64,000 bases of DNA from NCBI GenBank assembly GCA_032433595.1, contig JASWJB010000103.1, positions 62,001 through 126,000 of the forward strand, given 5' to 3'. The translations under genes and the position numbers were made by a program. How positions within the stretch are numbered: position 1 is the stretch's first letter; each line of letters opens with the position of its first letter. Under the pieces are notes generated by a model. The model saw nothing but the letters and a program-made list of their open reading frames with translations, had not been told where the DNA came from and searched no databases. Below, piece by piece: positions 42,608 through 53,405 of this stretch. This DNA comes from Conoideocrella luteorostrata. Taxonomy: Eukaryota > Ascomycota > Sordariomycetes > Hypocreales > Clavicipitaceae.

Positions 42608-44278
42608 GCTGATATCGGACAGGTATCGTAGGGTCGTCTTACAAAGGATTTGTTGTTGAATGAGGTGGTGGTTTGGTCGCCTGGCCTTTTTTTTTTTTCT
42701 CACACACACTCTCTCTCTTCTTCAAAGAATCAAAGAATAAAAAAGAAGAAGTAAAATTTGGTGATTTCCCGTCGTTCGGGTTCGAATATCAAGATCCTGA
42801 TTTCAGTGCTGGACAAAGAAGAGTAAGCAAGTCTTCAAGAAAGACCAGGAACGATAGCCTGCAATACATACCTGTGTATCGAGAAATCTAGGTACACAGT
42901 CCCGTTCTTTTTTGGGACTCTGTAAAAATCCAGAAATGTTCTCTTTTCATGCAGCTGCAACACATGCAGAAGCATGCAAAGAAGAAAAAAATCCAGTACA
43001 AGCTTTCACCTACGCATGCATGGGCAGGCATTCTTAGCATTATAGCGTAGCACCGCAGCACCGCAGCAGTACCGACAGCCCTGCCCAACCAATATATCCC
43101 CCCCCCCTTCTCCTCCTTTCCATCCCTCCTCCAAGGTCCCAATACCCAATACCCAATACGTCATGTTCCATTATTGGGAGCCAGCAAGAGCTGTAGGCTG
43201 TCTTTTTTTGTGCAGGAGCAAACATCAGGTCTTGGCACTATGCAGACGAAATAAATAAAAACCACCATGGATGGGAAACATCCATATTCCGCCGTGCTCC
43301 CCTCTCCCCCTCCCCGTAGGACACATTCACTGCCCGCCGCAGGCTGCAGGCTGGTAACTATTCCGTAGGAACTTCTAATAATCGCTCCTTCTCTGTTGAG
43401 TCCTGTCAGAAAGCCACGCGGCATACACCTATGAGTGACCAGACACAGTGGCGCCATTTTTTTACAACTCATAGGTGCGATGTCGGCCCATTCATTTATT
43501 TGCCCGGTGGATGTGGAACATAAAGCGAAACAAAGTGAACACATATCTGGGCAAATACATCGCTTCTTTCCTTCCCGTTATTTTTTCCCTTTATTGTTTT
43601 TTTTTTATTTCCCCTTTCCGCTTCGTGTCTCTGAAGAATCCAAAAGTGTCAAGTTGACAAGGAGGACTTCAGTATCACGTTTTTAGACTTATATCTATCT
43701 AGTCGTGGAAGGAGCAAAGAGCGAGCGTTCTACATGTATGTCAGCTGGATAATAAGACACACTCTCGGTACATCACGCTCCTTTGCTCTAAACGTCGATG
43801 TCACTTTAGATAGAGTCGTACGACGCTTGATGATGACCGGCTTAGATATTCTACGCAGCTGAGTAGAGCAAACATGATGATGACCAAGTTATGTCAAACC
43901 GACAAAAGTTTGCTGGTCTATTCGATGTTCTCGATCTTACTGAGTATCTCGTTTCAGACACATGCCAAGACACATCACGCCATACGCACAACACAAACAG
44001 TCTAACAATTAAAAGACATGGTGTTATTATTGTTTGTATTGAGTCACCCCTCCAAATCACCCAGTCATCCATCTCATAGCCATACACGACTCTTGCCGCC
44101 TGTCCCGGCAGCGGCTTTTTGAAGTAACAGAGATTTCACCGCGGTCTAGCTTGCGAATTACAAGAACATGAGATACTAATTAGCGTTACCATCTATAATC
44201 CCTCCCTGACGTGCCCCTCATCGCTCTGACATGTTTGAATCATGTTTGTGGTTTCTTTTTACCTTTCATTACGTTTGT
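42608..44278. other. Intergenic region upstream of the ACL2 3' end
   Basis: About 1.7 kb without a recognisable gene. T- and C-runs at 42688-42700, 43101-43110 and 43597-43608. The open frames are short and without family content. The part near 44200 is probably the ACL2 3' UTR. Confidence 0.5.
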
Positions 44279-46247
44279 TTAAGCCTTAAATTCCTCCACC
44301 TTGCCCTCTTCCCACTTGCCGGGAACAAGAGCCAGGGGAACAATGCCCGAAACGTGCATCTCAGGGCCAAAGATCTTGGCATTGAGACCCAACTCTTGGG
44401 TAGCGGCTTTCATGTTCTTCAGGCCTTCCTGGTAGTTGGGGCCGGCACGGCGGACCCAGATCTGGACGTTGTGCTCGATCAGCTGAGTAGCGTAATCACG
44501 CAAGGCACGAATAACGCCCTTAAACGTGCTCGCAACGTTGGTGAAGTTGGCAATACCACCACCAATGAACAGAACCTTGCCCTTGTCAGACATAGGGGCG
44601 CGGAGCATCAGATCCAGGACAGTGCGGGCATAGTGGTAGGTTTGAGACTCGGTAGGGGCACCAGAGTACTCGCCATAGTTGGCAAGGTCGTCGGCGAATC
44701 CAGCAGAGGCAATGGCGTCAGCATAGACGACGGAAGCACCACCACCGGCAACTAAAGTCCAGATACGGCCATTAGGGTTCAAGACGGTCAACTTCAGAGA
44801 GGCACCAGTCTTGGCGTCCATCTCAGCAATGTAGGCCTCCTCCTTTGTCAACTCGCGACCGAATGGAGCAGGGAACTCCATAGGGGGGCCAGCATCGATA
44901 TTGATCTTCTCACCGTTGGCGGGAGCAACGTTGGTGAGACCCAGAGCAGCGGGAGATCGAGCAATGGCCCATTTGACGCCGCACTCAAAGTCAGCAGTCT
45001 GGTCCAGCTTAGCAGCCAAATCCAAGAAGTGGACTTCTGCAGAGGTCTTGTCCTCGTTGGGGATCACAACAAGGGGGTTGATCTCGAGGTAGGTGAACTG
45101 GCAGTCAACGTAGACGGCATACAGGCGGCTGATGAAGTCAACGAGAACATTGTGAACACCCTGAGGAACCTTCTTGAGAAGGGTGGCAGCAATCTCCTCG
45201 TTAGAGGGGAACTCTGCAAGATCGACGGGGATCAAAAGCTTCTCAGCCTTAGCATCGACATCGCCAACATCTACACCACCTTCGTGGGTAAAGAGAATCC
45301 AGTCACCCTAAAGGGAAAAAGCAGTTAGCCTGATGGCGTTCCAGAACGAATAAATGACAGATGCACCAAACTGCCGAGAACAGTGTGCTAAAGCAGGACG
45401 CTGTATCAACTGGCTGGGCGACTGCAAAGGCATTTTGTAGCAGGGGTCGGAATGGGAACGTAACCAGGGACCCTCTCTATCGTGGCATCCGTTCGCCCGT
45501 CCGACCCTATGTTCAGCCGTAGACGACCGACGCAGGCCGCCGCGGAAATCCACAACCCCATCCACATAAGACAGCCAGCAGTCGCTCTTTTGCCGTACAC
45601 ACGTTGTTCTCAGAAATTAAAAATTGCAACACCCAAAGGACCTCAGGTGCAAACCAATGGAGATATTGCTCGTCAACACGCTTGAGTGGGATGGAATCCC
45701 TCCGAGGTGAGGACGGCGCAAAAACTCCAATGCGGTCGCAACCCGGGACTCATGCTCAAAATTGAAACCACCAAAAAACGCATCAATATGTTCGGAATGT
45801 ACTTACGTCGCGGACCGAGTTGATGTTGATGTAGTATTCGGTGTCCTGGGGGTGGGGGACGAAAGGCTCCACGAGGAACTGTCTCAAGACACCAGTGGTA
45901 TTCTCGACTTTCTGCTCCTTACCAGCTCGTTCGGCAATCCAAGCTTTGGCTTCAGCCCAAGGCTTATTCAGGGCCAGCAAACCGCTCTTGCCTCGACGCT
46001 TGATGAGCTGATCGGGCTTTGCCACGAACTTGGCGCCGGGTTGGAGGAGCCAAGGGTAGGTGATCTCAGCCTGGTTCAAAACACCCTCAACGTTGGCATC
46101 CTCGGCGAAGTGCAAAGACGCCAGTCTAGGGGGAGCATTGTGTGTGGTTGGCTTGGGAAGAGGGCTGGGCTTGATGACGGGAGCACGAGTGAGGTGGTAG
46201 TTGAGGATGGCCTTGCCGTCGCCCTCGAAAATCGCCTTGGCGGACAT
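44279..46247 (-). CDS. ACL2: ATP-citrate lyase subunit 2 (ATP-grasp/citrate-binding)
   Basis: Together with ACL1 forms the cytosolic enzyme making acetyl-CoA and oxaloacetate from citrate, CoA and ATP, which supplies lipid synthesis and histone acetylation. Exons 45807-46247 and 44279-45307 give 489 aa; the intron 45308-45806 is 499 bp, far longer than others here. The N-terminal part is the ATP-grasp fold ([20 protein letters not shown] ... [37 protein letters not shown]). Residues from about 275 on hold the second domain with [28 protein letters not shown] and [12 protein letters not shown]. The C-terminus is [12 protein letters not shown]. Divergent from ACL1 with 3.2 kb between the start codons. 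Confidence 0.97.
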
Positions 46248-49200
46248 GATGAGCTGCGGCGAAGACGGATTGGCGACGAGATGTGAGGTCCGGGAGTGTC
46301 TCTGTCCTCAAGGGTTTACTTGAACCTTTGTTTGCACAATGCGTTAGCTGAAGCCTGTCTGAGGGAAGTTTTGTCTGCGGGACCGTCAAAAGTGCATCGG
46401 GTTGAGAGGGGACCTTTCCCAGGTGGGATTCACATACCAATGCACCAGCAAGCTCAAGCTATGTGTTACAGAAATTCACGTGCAATTGCAATTGCGATGT
46501 GGGCAAGGCGCAAAGGAAAAAAAGACTCCGAAAAAACTTTTGGCGTTGATTTGGATATCTGGAGAGTCGGGGGGTTGCAGAGGAAGCTGGATGAGAAAGA
46601 GAGCTAGTCGGGGAAGAAAGGTGGTGGTGGTGTTTCGGTTGATGTCAGCCTTCCAAATTTGGGCTGTTGTGTTGGAAAGCTCAGCAAGAACGGGCGACGG
46701 CGCTGGCGGTCGGAGAGTGGGAGCGTGAATGGGGGCAGTTAGCTGCGGGTGCATTCACTGGACCCCCAGCACTCTGCTGCCGTCTGGTATGTCAGTGCTT
46801 CCAGGGTTTCTTCCAGGCCGTTGTCCCGCTATTACAAAGGACATCCTGTCTCTGTCTGCAGCACCTGTGGCTCCAGGAATTCAACCAGAACATTCGGGCG
46901 GTGAGAGACTCTAGCTGCTGGAGCAAAGTAATGGTGTGGCCCACCCGTTAATTGACTGCCCCCTGCGATTTTCGGCGGGCGACCCCAGCTGGGCCAACAT
47001 TGAGCAGGGAATATCAACCAGCAAAAGCTTTGGGGTTACGCCGCTTGCCCCAGCGACACGAGACGACTTACGACGAGAGAGAAGACCACGGGTACCGGTA
47101 CATTGAACTTGGGCCCGCCCCAGCGGTTGAGATGTACCAAGTGGGGAATTCTGAGCTACCTGGTCTTCCGGTGCCGACCTCAGCCCGAGCCCACTCGCCC
47201 ATCAAACTCGAGCTTCAAGAGCTAAGCCACACAACCACAGGAGGTCGTCGTCACCAGAATATCAACAGAGACAGCGCCATACCAGCCCCTGGTTCAGTAC
47301 ACTATGACAGTGCGAGTGGACGAAGCGGCCCCTTGTTGTCCTGTCGCTGTCACGATGTTCCACGTCAAGTACTCCGTATCATCTTGCGAAATAGCGGCCG
47401 AAAACCAAGAACCAAAAGGGATACAAGAAGAGAGATTCGCCTAGCGCTCCGGAGCCGACCGCATTCGGAAACAATTTGATTCTGGCAGGCGGCGGAGCCT
47501 GCTGATTTGCGCATGAGCCGATCAGCGATACGCTGTAATGTCGCTGGGCGATGGTTGACAGGCTCTAAATCACAACGGAGCTGAATCGCAAACATCCTCA
47601 CGCATAACCACTCCGTACTCCATCAATACACCGAATAGCCCCTCGTGAGATTTACTCCGAGTCCGTCCAGAGTCCGGCCCTCCAATACACAGCATGACGC
47701 CGACACCACCACCAGGGCGCAACATTTGACAGGGTTAACTGAGACTGACGCTTCACAGTACTAATACTAGTAGACGTCTCAGATCTGTCGTGTGGTACAG
47801 ACCGAATGGCTTTCGGCACGACCATAAAAAACCCTATCTTCTTCGTGATAATGGTCGCGTTGAGGTGACAACCAATAGGATCAGTGCCCGCCATCCGCAT
47901 TTCGGAGGACAGCAGGACTTTGGAAAAGCACCGAAGAGGGGAGAAAAATGTGGGTTTGGACCGCCGGGCTCGCGACAGAGTTCTTTCACGGATTTTGAGC
48001 CGTAACTCATCAGATTATAGGCTTAGTACATGGATGATGGGCACAGCGCCTCAGGGTTATGCTCCTCCTTCGTAAGCGGGACAGGCTGAGGTAATTTTGC
48101 ATTCACTTGAGGTACTCTTGGTCACGAAGTCTTTCGGACCACACATGCACACCATTGGAGCTGGGTAATACGACCATGTCTGTTTTCTATTTTATTGTCA
48201 TGCACTTGCTCTTGTTGAGCAGACGGCTGGGTTTTGCGGGACACGGCAGATGCCAGTCGAAGGGTTCAAAGACCGTTCTACGGAGGACAATTACGGAGTA
48301 CGGAATACCGAGTACAAGTTCGGAGTAACTACAGTATCGAGATTTGAAGACGGACGAAAACTAGCACCGCCAACGGCGCCAAGGACCCTGAAGTAACCAT
48401 GTACCTGTACCGCCGAACATGGCTACCGTAGTAGGGGCGGCAGGACAAGGGTCCGCTACTCTGCGTCTAGCTGTACGGAGTACGGAGTAGTATTGGGACA
48501 TTCAACAATCAACGAAAGTCGACGAGTCGACCTGCGGACCAAAAAAAAAAAAAATAATAAGACGCAAGGCAGACAACAAAATCAACCCCCCAACTCATTT
48601 CCAGAGCCAAGCCATTCGCGGAAGCCCCCGTCAATTCCACACAAGCAGGCGCGCATCAGTCCGCTGAGCAAGTCAAAGAGGGACAAGAAAAGAGGTGTGT
48701 GATAATGCGTTGACATCCTGGCCGCAATACCGACCCTCGAATTCATTGTGCTGTTCATTGCTGTCCAGAACAACTTTGGTAAGCTGTTATCTATTATTTT
48801 TGTTTACCAAAGCCAGCCAGCTGCACACCATGCACTCTGGTACCTGTACTAGTACACCTCCTTCTAGCCTGATGCTTCCCCACCGGAATCTATCCCTAGC
48901 TGCAGACGACACGTTGGTGGGCACCATAAGTGCCGCAAGGCCGTGTCGGTTTGGTCCCCACCGAATTTTTGGCGTGGCCGGGCTGAGTGGGTGGAGGTTC
49001 AGTGCTGGAAGCAAGTTGAGTTGAGGCGGCTTCGGGATTGCTGGGTGCAGGAGCTCGGGCTCAGTTTGGCATTCACAGCACGTCAGGGGCCCGCCAAATC
49101 CCAGCCCATCACCTCTGGGCAATTGCATCCTCCAGCTCCGTCTCCCACCAAACAGCTCTCTGCTCTTGCGTCTTCCCTCTCATCTCCCTAAAGTCTACTT

Positions 49201-49471
49201 CGTCCTTCGATTCAATCCATCTCCGTTGACTCTGCGGTCTCCCTTCTCGCCGCTTCTCTTTCTGTTCGTCTTCACATCCCACAATTGCATTCGCAAAGCT
49301 TCCCTCGGGCTGCAGCCCGTTCCTCAACAAGCCGCCTCAGCTGCTGACAGTGAACTCACAGTGACCCGCTTCAGGAAAATCGCCAGCTTGATCCCCCCCG
49401 CCACAGCCAACTTCTCTTCCTCCAACATCCCATCACGCACTTGACACGACACAACGAACACTTACTTAACC
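46248..49471. promoter_or_regulatory. ACL2/ACL1 bidirectional upstream region
   Basis: 3.2 kb separate the divergent start codons of the two ATP-citrate-lyase subunit genes. The word TACTCCGTA/TACGGAGTA occurs at 47370-47378, 48292-48300, and twice in tandem at 48474-48489. A14 run at 48541-48554. From 49100 to 49470 the plus strand is CT-rich, like a 5' leader. A 175-codon open frame (46952-47479) has no family content and is not called. Joint regulation is inferred. Confidence 0.5.
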
Positions 49472-51569
49472 ATGGCTCAAGCGACGTCAACCGGTGCTAA
49501 TGGCACCAAGGGGCTGTCCGCAAATGACAAGATCCAGCGCTTTGCTGCCCCCAGCCGACCTCTGAGTCCTCTCCCCGAGCATGCTCTCTTCAACGACAAG
49601 ACCCGATGCTTCGTCTACGGTCTCCAGCCCAGAGCCGTCCAGGGCATGCTGGATTTTGATTTTATCTGCAAGCGCAAGAATCCTTCCGTCGCCGGCATCA
49701 TCTACACCTTTGGTGGGCAATTCGTCAGCAAGATGTACTGGGGTACCAGCGAGACTTTGCTACCAGTATACCAACAGGTCGAGAAGGCCACCAGCAAGCA
49801 CCCAGATGTCGATGTCGTTGTCAACTTTGCTTCTTCTCGGAGTGTTTACAGCTCCACCATGGAGCTCATGCAGTACCCCCAGATCAAGACCATTGCCATT
49901 ATTGCTGAGGGTGTTCCCGAGCGAGTAAGCTGATCTTTTCCTAACCACCCCATGACTGACAATTGACAGCCCATGACCCCGATGGGCCACCACCTGTCAA
50001 CAGTGCTCGACACGTTTGCTGACGTTTCATGTGAAATAGCGAGCTCGTGAGATTGCTCACATGGCCAAGAAGAAGGGCATCACCATCATTGGCCCCGCCA
50101 CTGTTGGTGGTATCAAGCCTGGCAGCTTCAAGATTGGTAACACCGGTGGTATGATGGACAACATTGTTGCTTCCAAGCTTTACCGAAAGGGCTCTGTCGG
50201 CTACGTTTCCAAGTCTGGTGGTATGTCCAACGAGCTGAACAACATCATTTCTCAGAACACCGACGGTGTGTATGAGGGTATTGCCATTGGTGGTGACAGA
50301 TATCCGGGCACCACCTTCATCGACCACATGCTTCGATACCAAGCCGATCCCGATTGCAAAATTCTCGTACTGCTCGGCGAAGTCGGTGGCGTTGAGGAGT
50401 ACAAGGTCATTGATGCCGTGAAGCAAGGAATTATCACAAAGCCCATTGTCGCCTGGGCCATTGGTACCTGCGCAAGCATGTTCAAGACCGAGGTTCAGTT
50501 CGGCCACGCTGGTTCTTTTGCCAACTCACAGCTCGAGACTGCCGCTACCAAGAATAAGACCATGCGCGAAGCCGGCTTCCACGTCCCGAACACCTTCGAA
50601 GACATGCCCCAGGTCCTGAAGGAGGTCTACGACAAGCTGGTCAAGCAGGGCACCATTGTTCCCCAGCCTGAGCCCGTTGTTCCTAAAATCCCTATTGACT
50701 ACTCTTGGGCCCAGGAGCTTGGTCTTGTCCGAAAGCCCGCTGCTTTCATTTCCACCATTTCCGATGACCGTGGTCAGGAGCTTCTTTACGCCGGCATGCC
50801 CATTTCCGACGTTTTCAAGGAAGACATTGGCATTGGTGGCGTCATGTCTCTGTTGTGGTTCCGCCGTCGTCTTCCCGACTACGCATCCAAGTTCCTGGAA
50901 ATGGTTCTTATGCTTACTGCTGACCACGGTCCTGCCGTGTCCGGTGCCATGAACACCATTATCACTACTCGTGCTGGCAAGGATCTGATCAGTGCCTTGG
51001 TTTCGGGTCTGTTGACCATTGGCTCTCGCTTTGGTGGTGCTCTGGACGGCGCTGCGGATGAGTTTACCCGTGCCTTTGACAAGGGTCTGAGCCCCCGTGA
51101 GTTTGTTGACAATATGCGCAAGGCCAACAAGCTCATCCCTGGTATTGGTCACAGGGTTAAGTCCCGCAACAACCCTGACTTGCGTGTTGAGTTGGTCAAG
51201 GAGTACGTCCTAGCCAAGTTCCCCAGCCACAAGCTGCTCGACTACGCTTTGGCTGTCGAGACTGTCACCACATCCAAGAAGGACAACCTGATCCTCAACG
51301 TCGACGGTTGCATTGCTGTCTGCTTTGTCGATCTCCTCCGCAACTGCGGTGCTTTCTCTACTGAGGAGGCTGAGGACTATCTACAGATGGGTGTTCTCAA
51401 CGGTCTTTTCGTCCTGGGTCGAAGCATTGGTCTCATTGCGCATTACCTTGACCAGAAGAGACTACGCACTGGTCTGTACCGTCACCCCTGGGATGACATT
51501 ACCTACCTGCTGCCTAACCTCGGTGAGGGCCGGCCAGGCGCCGAGGGCAGAGTGGAGGTCCAGATGTAA
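49472..51569 (+). CDS. ACL1: ATP-citrate lyase subunit 1 (CoA-ligase/citrate-synthase module)
   Basis: Catalytic partner of ACL2. Exons 49472-49924 and 50040-51569, intron 49925-50039 (115 bp), 660 aa. The N-terminal half is the succinyl-CoA-synthetase-like module with the phospho-histidine His307 in [15 protein letters not shown] and [11 protein letters not shown]. The C-terminal third is the citrate-synthase-like domain ([49 protein letters not shown]). Ends [14 protein letters not shown]. Codon use is strongly C-biased, fitting high expression. The split into two genes is typical for ascomycetes, unlike the single fused animal gene. Confidence 0.97.
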
Positions 51570-52613
51570 GGTGGTGAAAAAGATGTGTGTAATGAGCGTC
51601 CGGTCTCTTTTAACAAGTGGGCATTTGATGATTTGGTGACGGGAACCCTGAATACAGGGATGAATAACTGAGGCTTGTACTAAGACTCTCGATAAATGTA
51701 GTGCCATGGAAGCTGCATACTAGCAGCTCCGCGTAATTTACCATTATAGACATGAAGTTTGCTCTACCTCGGTTGATATGTTTTTCTTTTTTTTTGATTT
51801 TTGGTTTTTTTTTTTTAGTTTTTTTTGCAGGGTTCTCTGCAAGTGGACACAGATGCAAGTCAATCCGCAGCGTGCTCTAAATGATGCCGGACCCTGACTA
51901 ATCGGAAGAACGCCGAGCTGAGGTCAGTACCTGAGCCAATTCGGATCAGACTGGCCAAGCTATTACGTGTCAACCAGCCATAATTGTCTTCTGCCGTGGC
52001 GGTCAACGCCCACCGCTTTACGAGAATTGTTGACAGGGAGGGACAAGGATACACATCACGACAGCGGTGTGATAGAAAACGAGTCTACTCCGTAGTGCAT
52101 GGCTGATACACCGCACTCTGGATTGTCACAGCAAACATGATTTTAAGCCGTCAAATTGCAAAGTCGAAAAACCATTCAACATAGGGCGGTGGTGGTACTG
52201 CAACTGTTAACAAAAAAAAAGAAAAAGGCAAGCTTTAGGGTAGGTAGAAGACTGACATGTAAGTGACAGTCACGTGATATCAAAATTGAGCCGAACTTTC
52301 CACTCTAGCGCGCTGCAAAGGTTTCGATTCGAGAAAGGTGACGAAGGGGACCTAGCTACAACCAATTCTACAACCACGAGTATATCGCGAGCGCCGAGCG
52401 CAAAATACAGTATGTTCTTGTTGTTCCACCCATACATACTTTCACGTTGTCTGACTGGCTGACGCATAGACGGCGTCGCTGCCACATAGTCAGTCACCAG
52501 TCCAACCCGTTCTGCCTTACTGCACCACCCACCCACTCGCCCACCAGACGCATCAACACACAACGAAGACTCAAGAGCTGGGGGAGGAAGCTACGCCTCT
52601 CCCCAACAGAAAC
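51570..52613. other. Intergenic region ACL1 to MRPL33
   Basis: About 1 kb. T-rich runs at 51781-51830 and the word TACTCCGTA at 52086-52094. Holds the ACL1 3' UTR and the MRPL33 promoter. No gene is recognised. Confidence 0.5.
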
Positions 52614-52877
52614 ATGTCCTTCTTTCGTATCACTCTCCACAGATCCGCTATAGGACTGCCCACCCGGACGAGGGGCGTGCTCGCGGCGCTGGGACTGCGC
52701 AAGCGGATGCAGACGGTGTTTCACCCCGTGGAGCCGCAGTTTGCAGGTATGATCATGAAGGTGAAGGAGCTGGTGAGGGTGGAGGAGGTGTCGGAGAGGT
52801 TGAGCAGGGGCGAGGTGAAGCAGCAGAGGACGCCGGATAGTGGGTTTTACGTCGAGAAGGCGGTGCCGAGGATGTGA
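52614..52877 (+). CDS. MRPL33: Mitochondrial large-subunit ribosomal protein uL30m
   Basis: Intronless, 87 aa, the size of yeast Mrpl33. It begins [58 protein letters not shown], the L30 signature with ITLHRSAIG and the [12 protein letters not shown] turn; the C-terminal ~25 residues are a short extension ([18 protein letters not shown]). Part of the mitoribosomal large subunit. Converges with EAF3. Confidence 0.93.
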   Translation: MSFFRITLHRSAIGLPTRTRGVLAALGLRKRMQTVFHPVEPQFAGMIMKVKELVRVEEVSERLSRGEVKQQRTPDSGFYVEKAVPRM

Positions 52878-53405
52878 GGCTGAGAGGATGGGATGGGATG
52901 GGATTGGATAAGGAGACACTGTATATACCTGCATGAACGGATGGATGGGGTCGGAGGGAGAACTATGGGGTTCTAATAATTGTATTATATGTAATGACTA
53001 CGGAGCACTGCACAGATAGATCATGGGATGCGGTGGACAGGCGGATCATCACCGTCATGCTACATTTAGCGCAAGAATCAAGCCACTCGCAGTACTTTCA
53101 GTTTTGGACCAGGACCAAGGCTCGAGAGTTGCGTTAATAAACACCTGAGCATAAACATAAGCATAACACAAGCACAAGCACAAGCACAAGCACAAGCACA
53201 AGCACAAGCACAAGCACAAGCACAAGCAGAGGCATATTCAGTTTGATCGTGTTACCCTCGTCAAATATGATGCGTTTTCTCGTAGAAACTATCCCCCCAC
53301 CTCTAATCCCACCGCCACCACAAAAGCATAGTATACACTAACGGCGCCTCCTAGACACGAACACTTCAAACTCTCCTGTAATGCCAACTTACAATAAAAG
53401 CCACC
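52878..53405. other. Convergent 3' intergenic region with hexamer repeat
   Basis: About 530 bp between MRPL33 and EAF3, both ending here. Contains the CACAAG array described separately and nothing else recognised. Confidence 0.5.
53167..53228. repeat. Hexanucleotide microsatellite (CACAAG)10
   Basis: Ten perfect tandem copies of CACAAG in the convergent 3' intergenic region between MRPL33 and EAF3. Confidence 0.92.

Noticed and set aside
42775..42800. tRNA B-box-like GGGTTCGAAT
   Set aside because: The following bases do not complete a T-arm, and no A-box or acceptor stem pairs upstream.
43161..43544. 127-codon minus-strand frame
   Set aside because: Low-quality composition and no family similarity; surrounding DNA is rich in homopolymer runs.
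46952..47479. 175-codon plus-strand open frame in the ACL intergenic region
   Set aside because: No family resemblance, no convincing splice or promoter context; composition fits chance in GC-balanced DNA.
53167..53228. CRISPR-like array
   Set aside because: It is a simple hexamer microsatellite without spacers, in a fungal genome.
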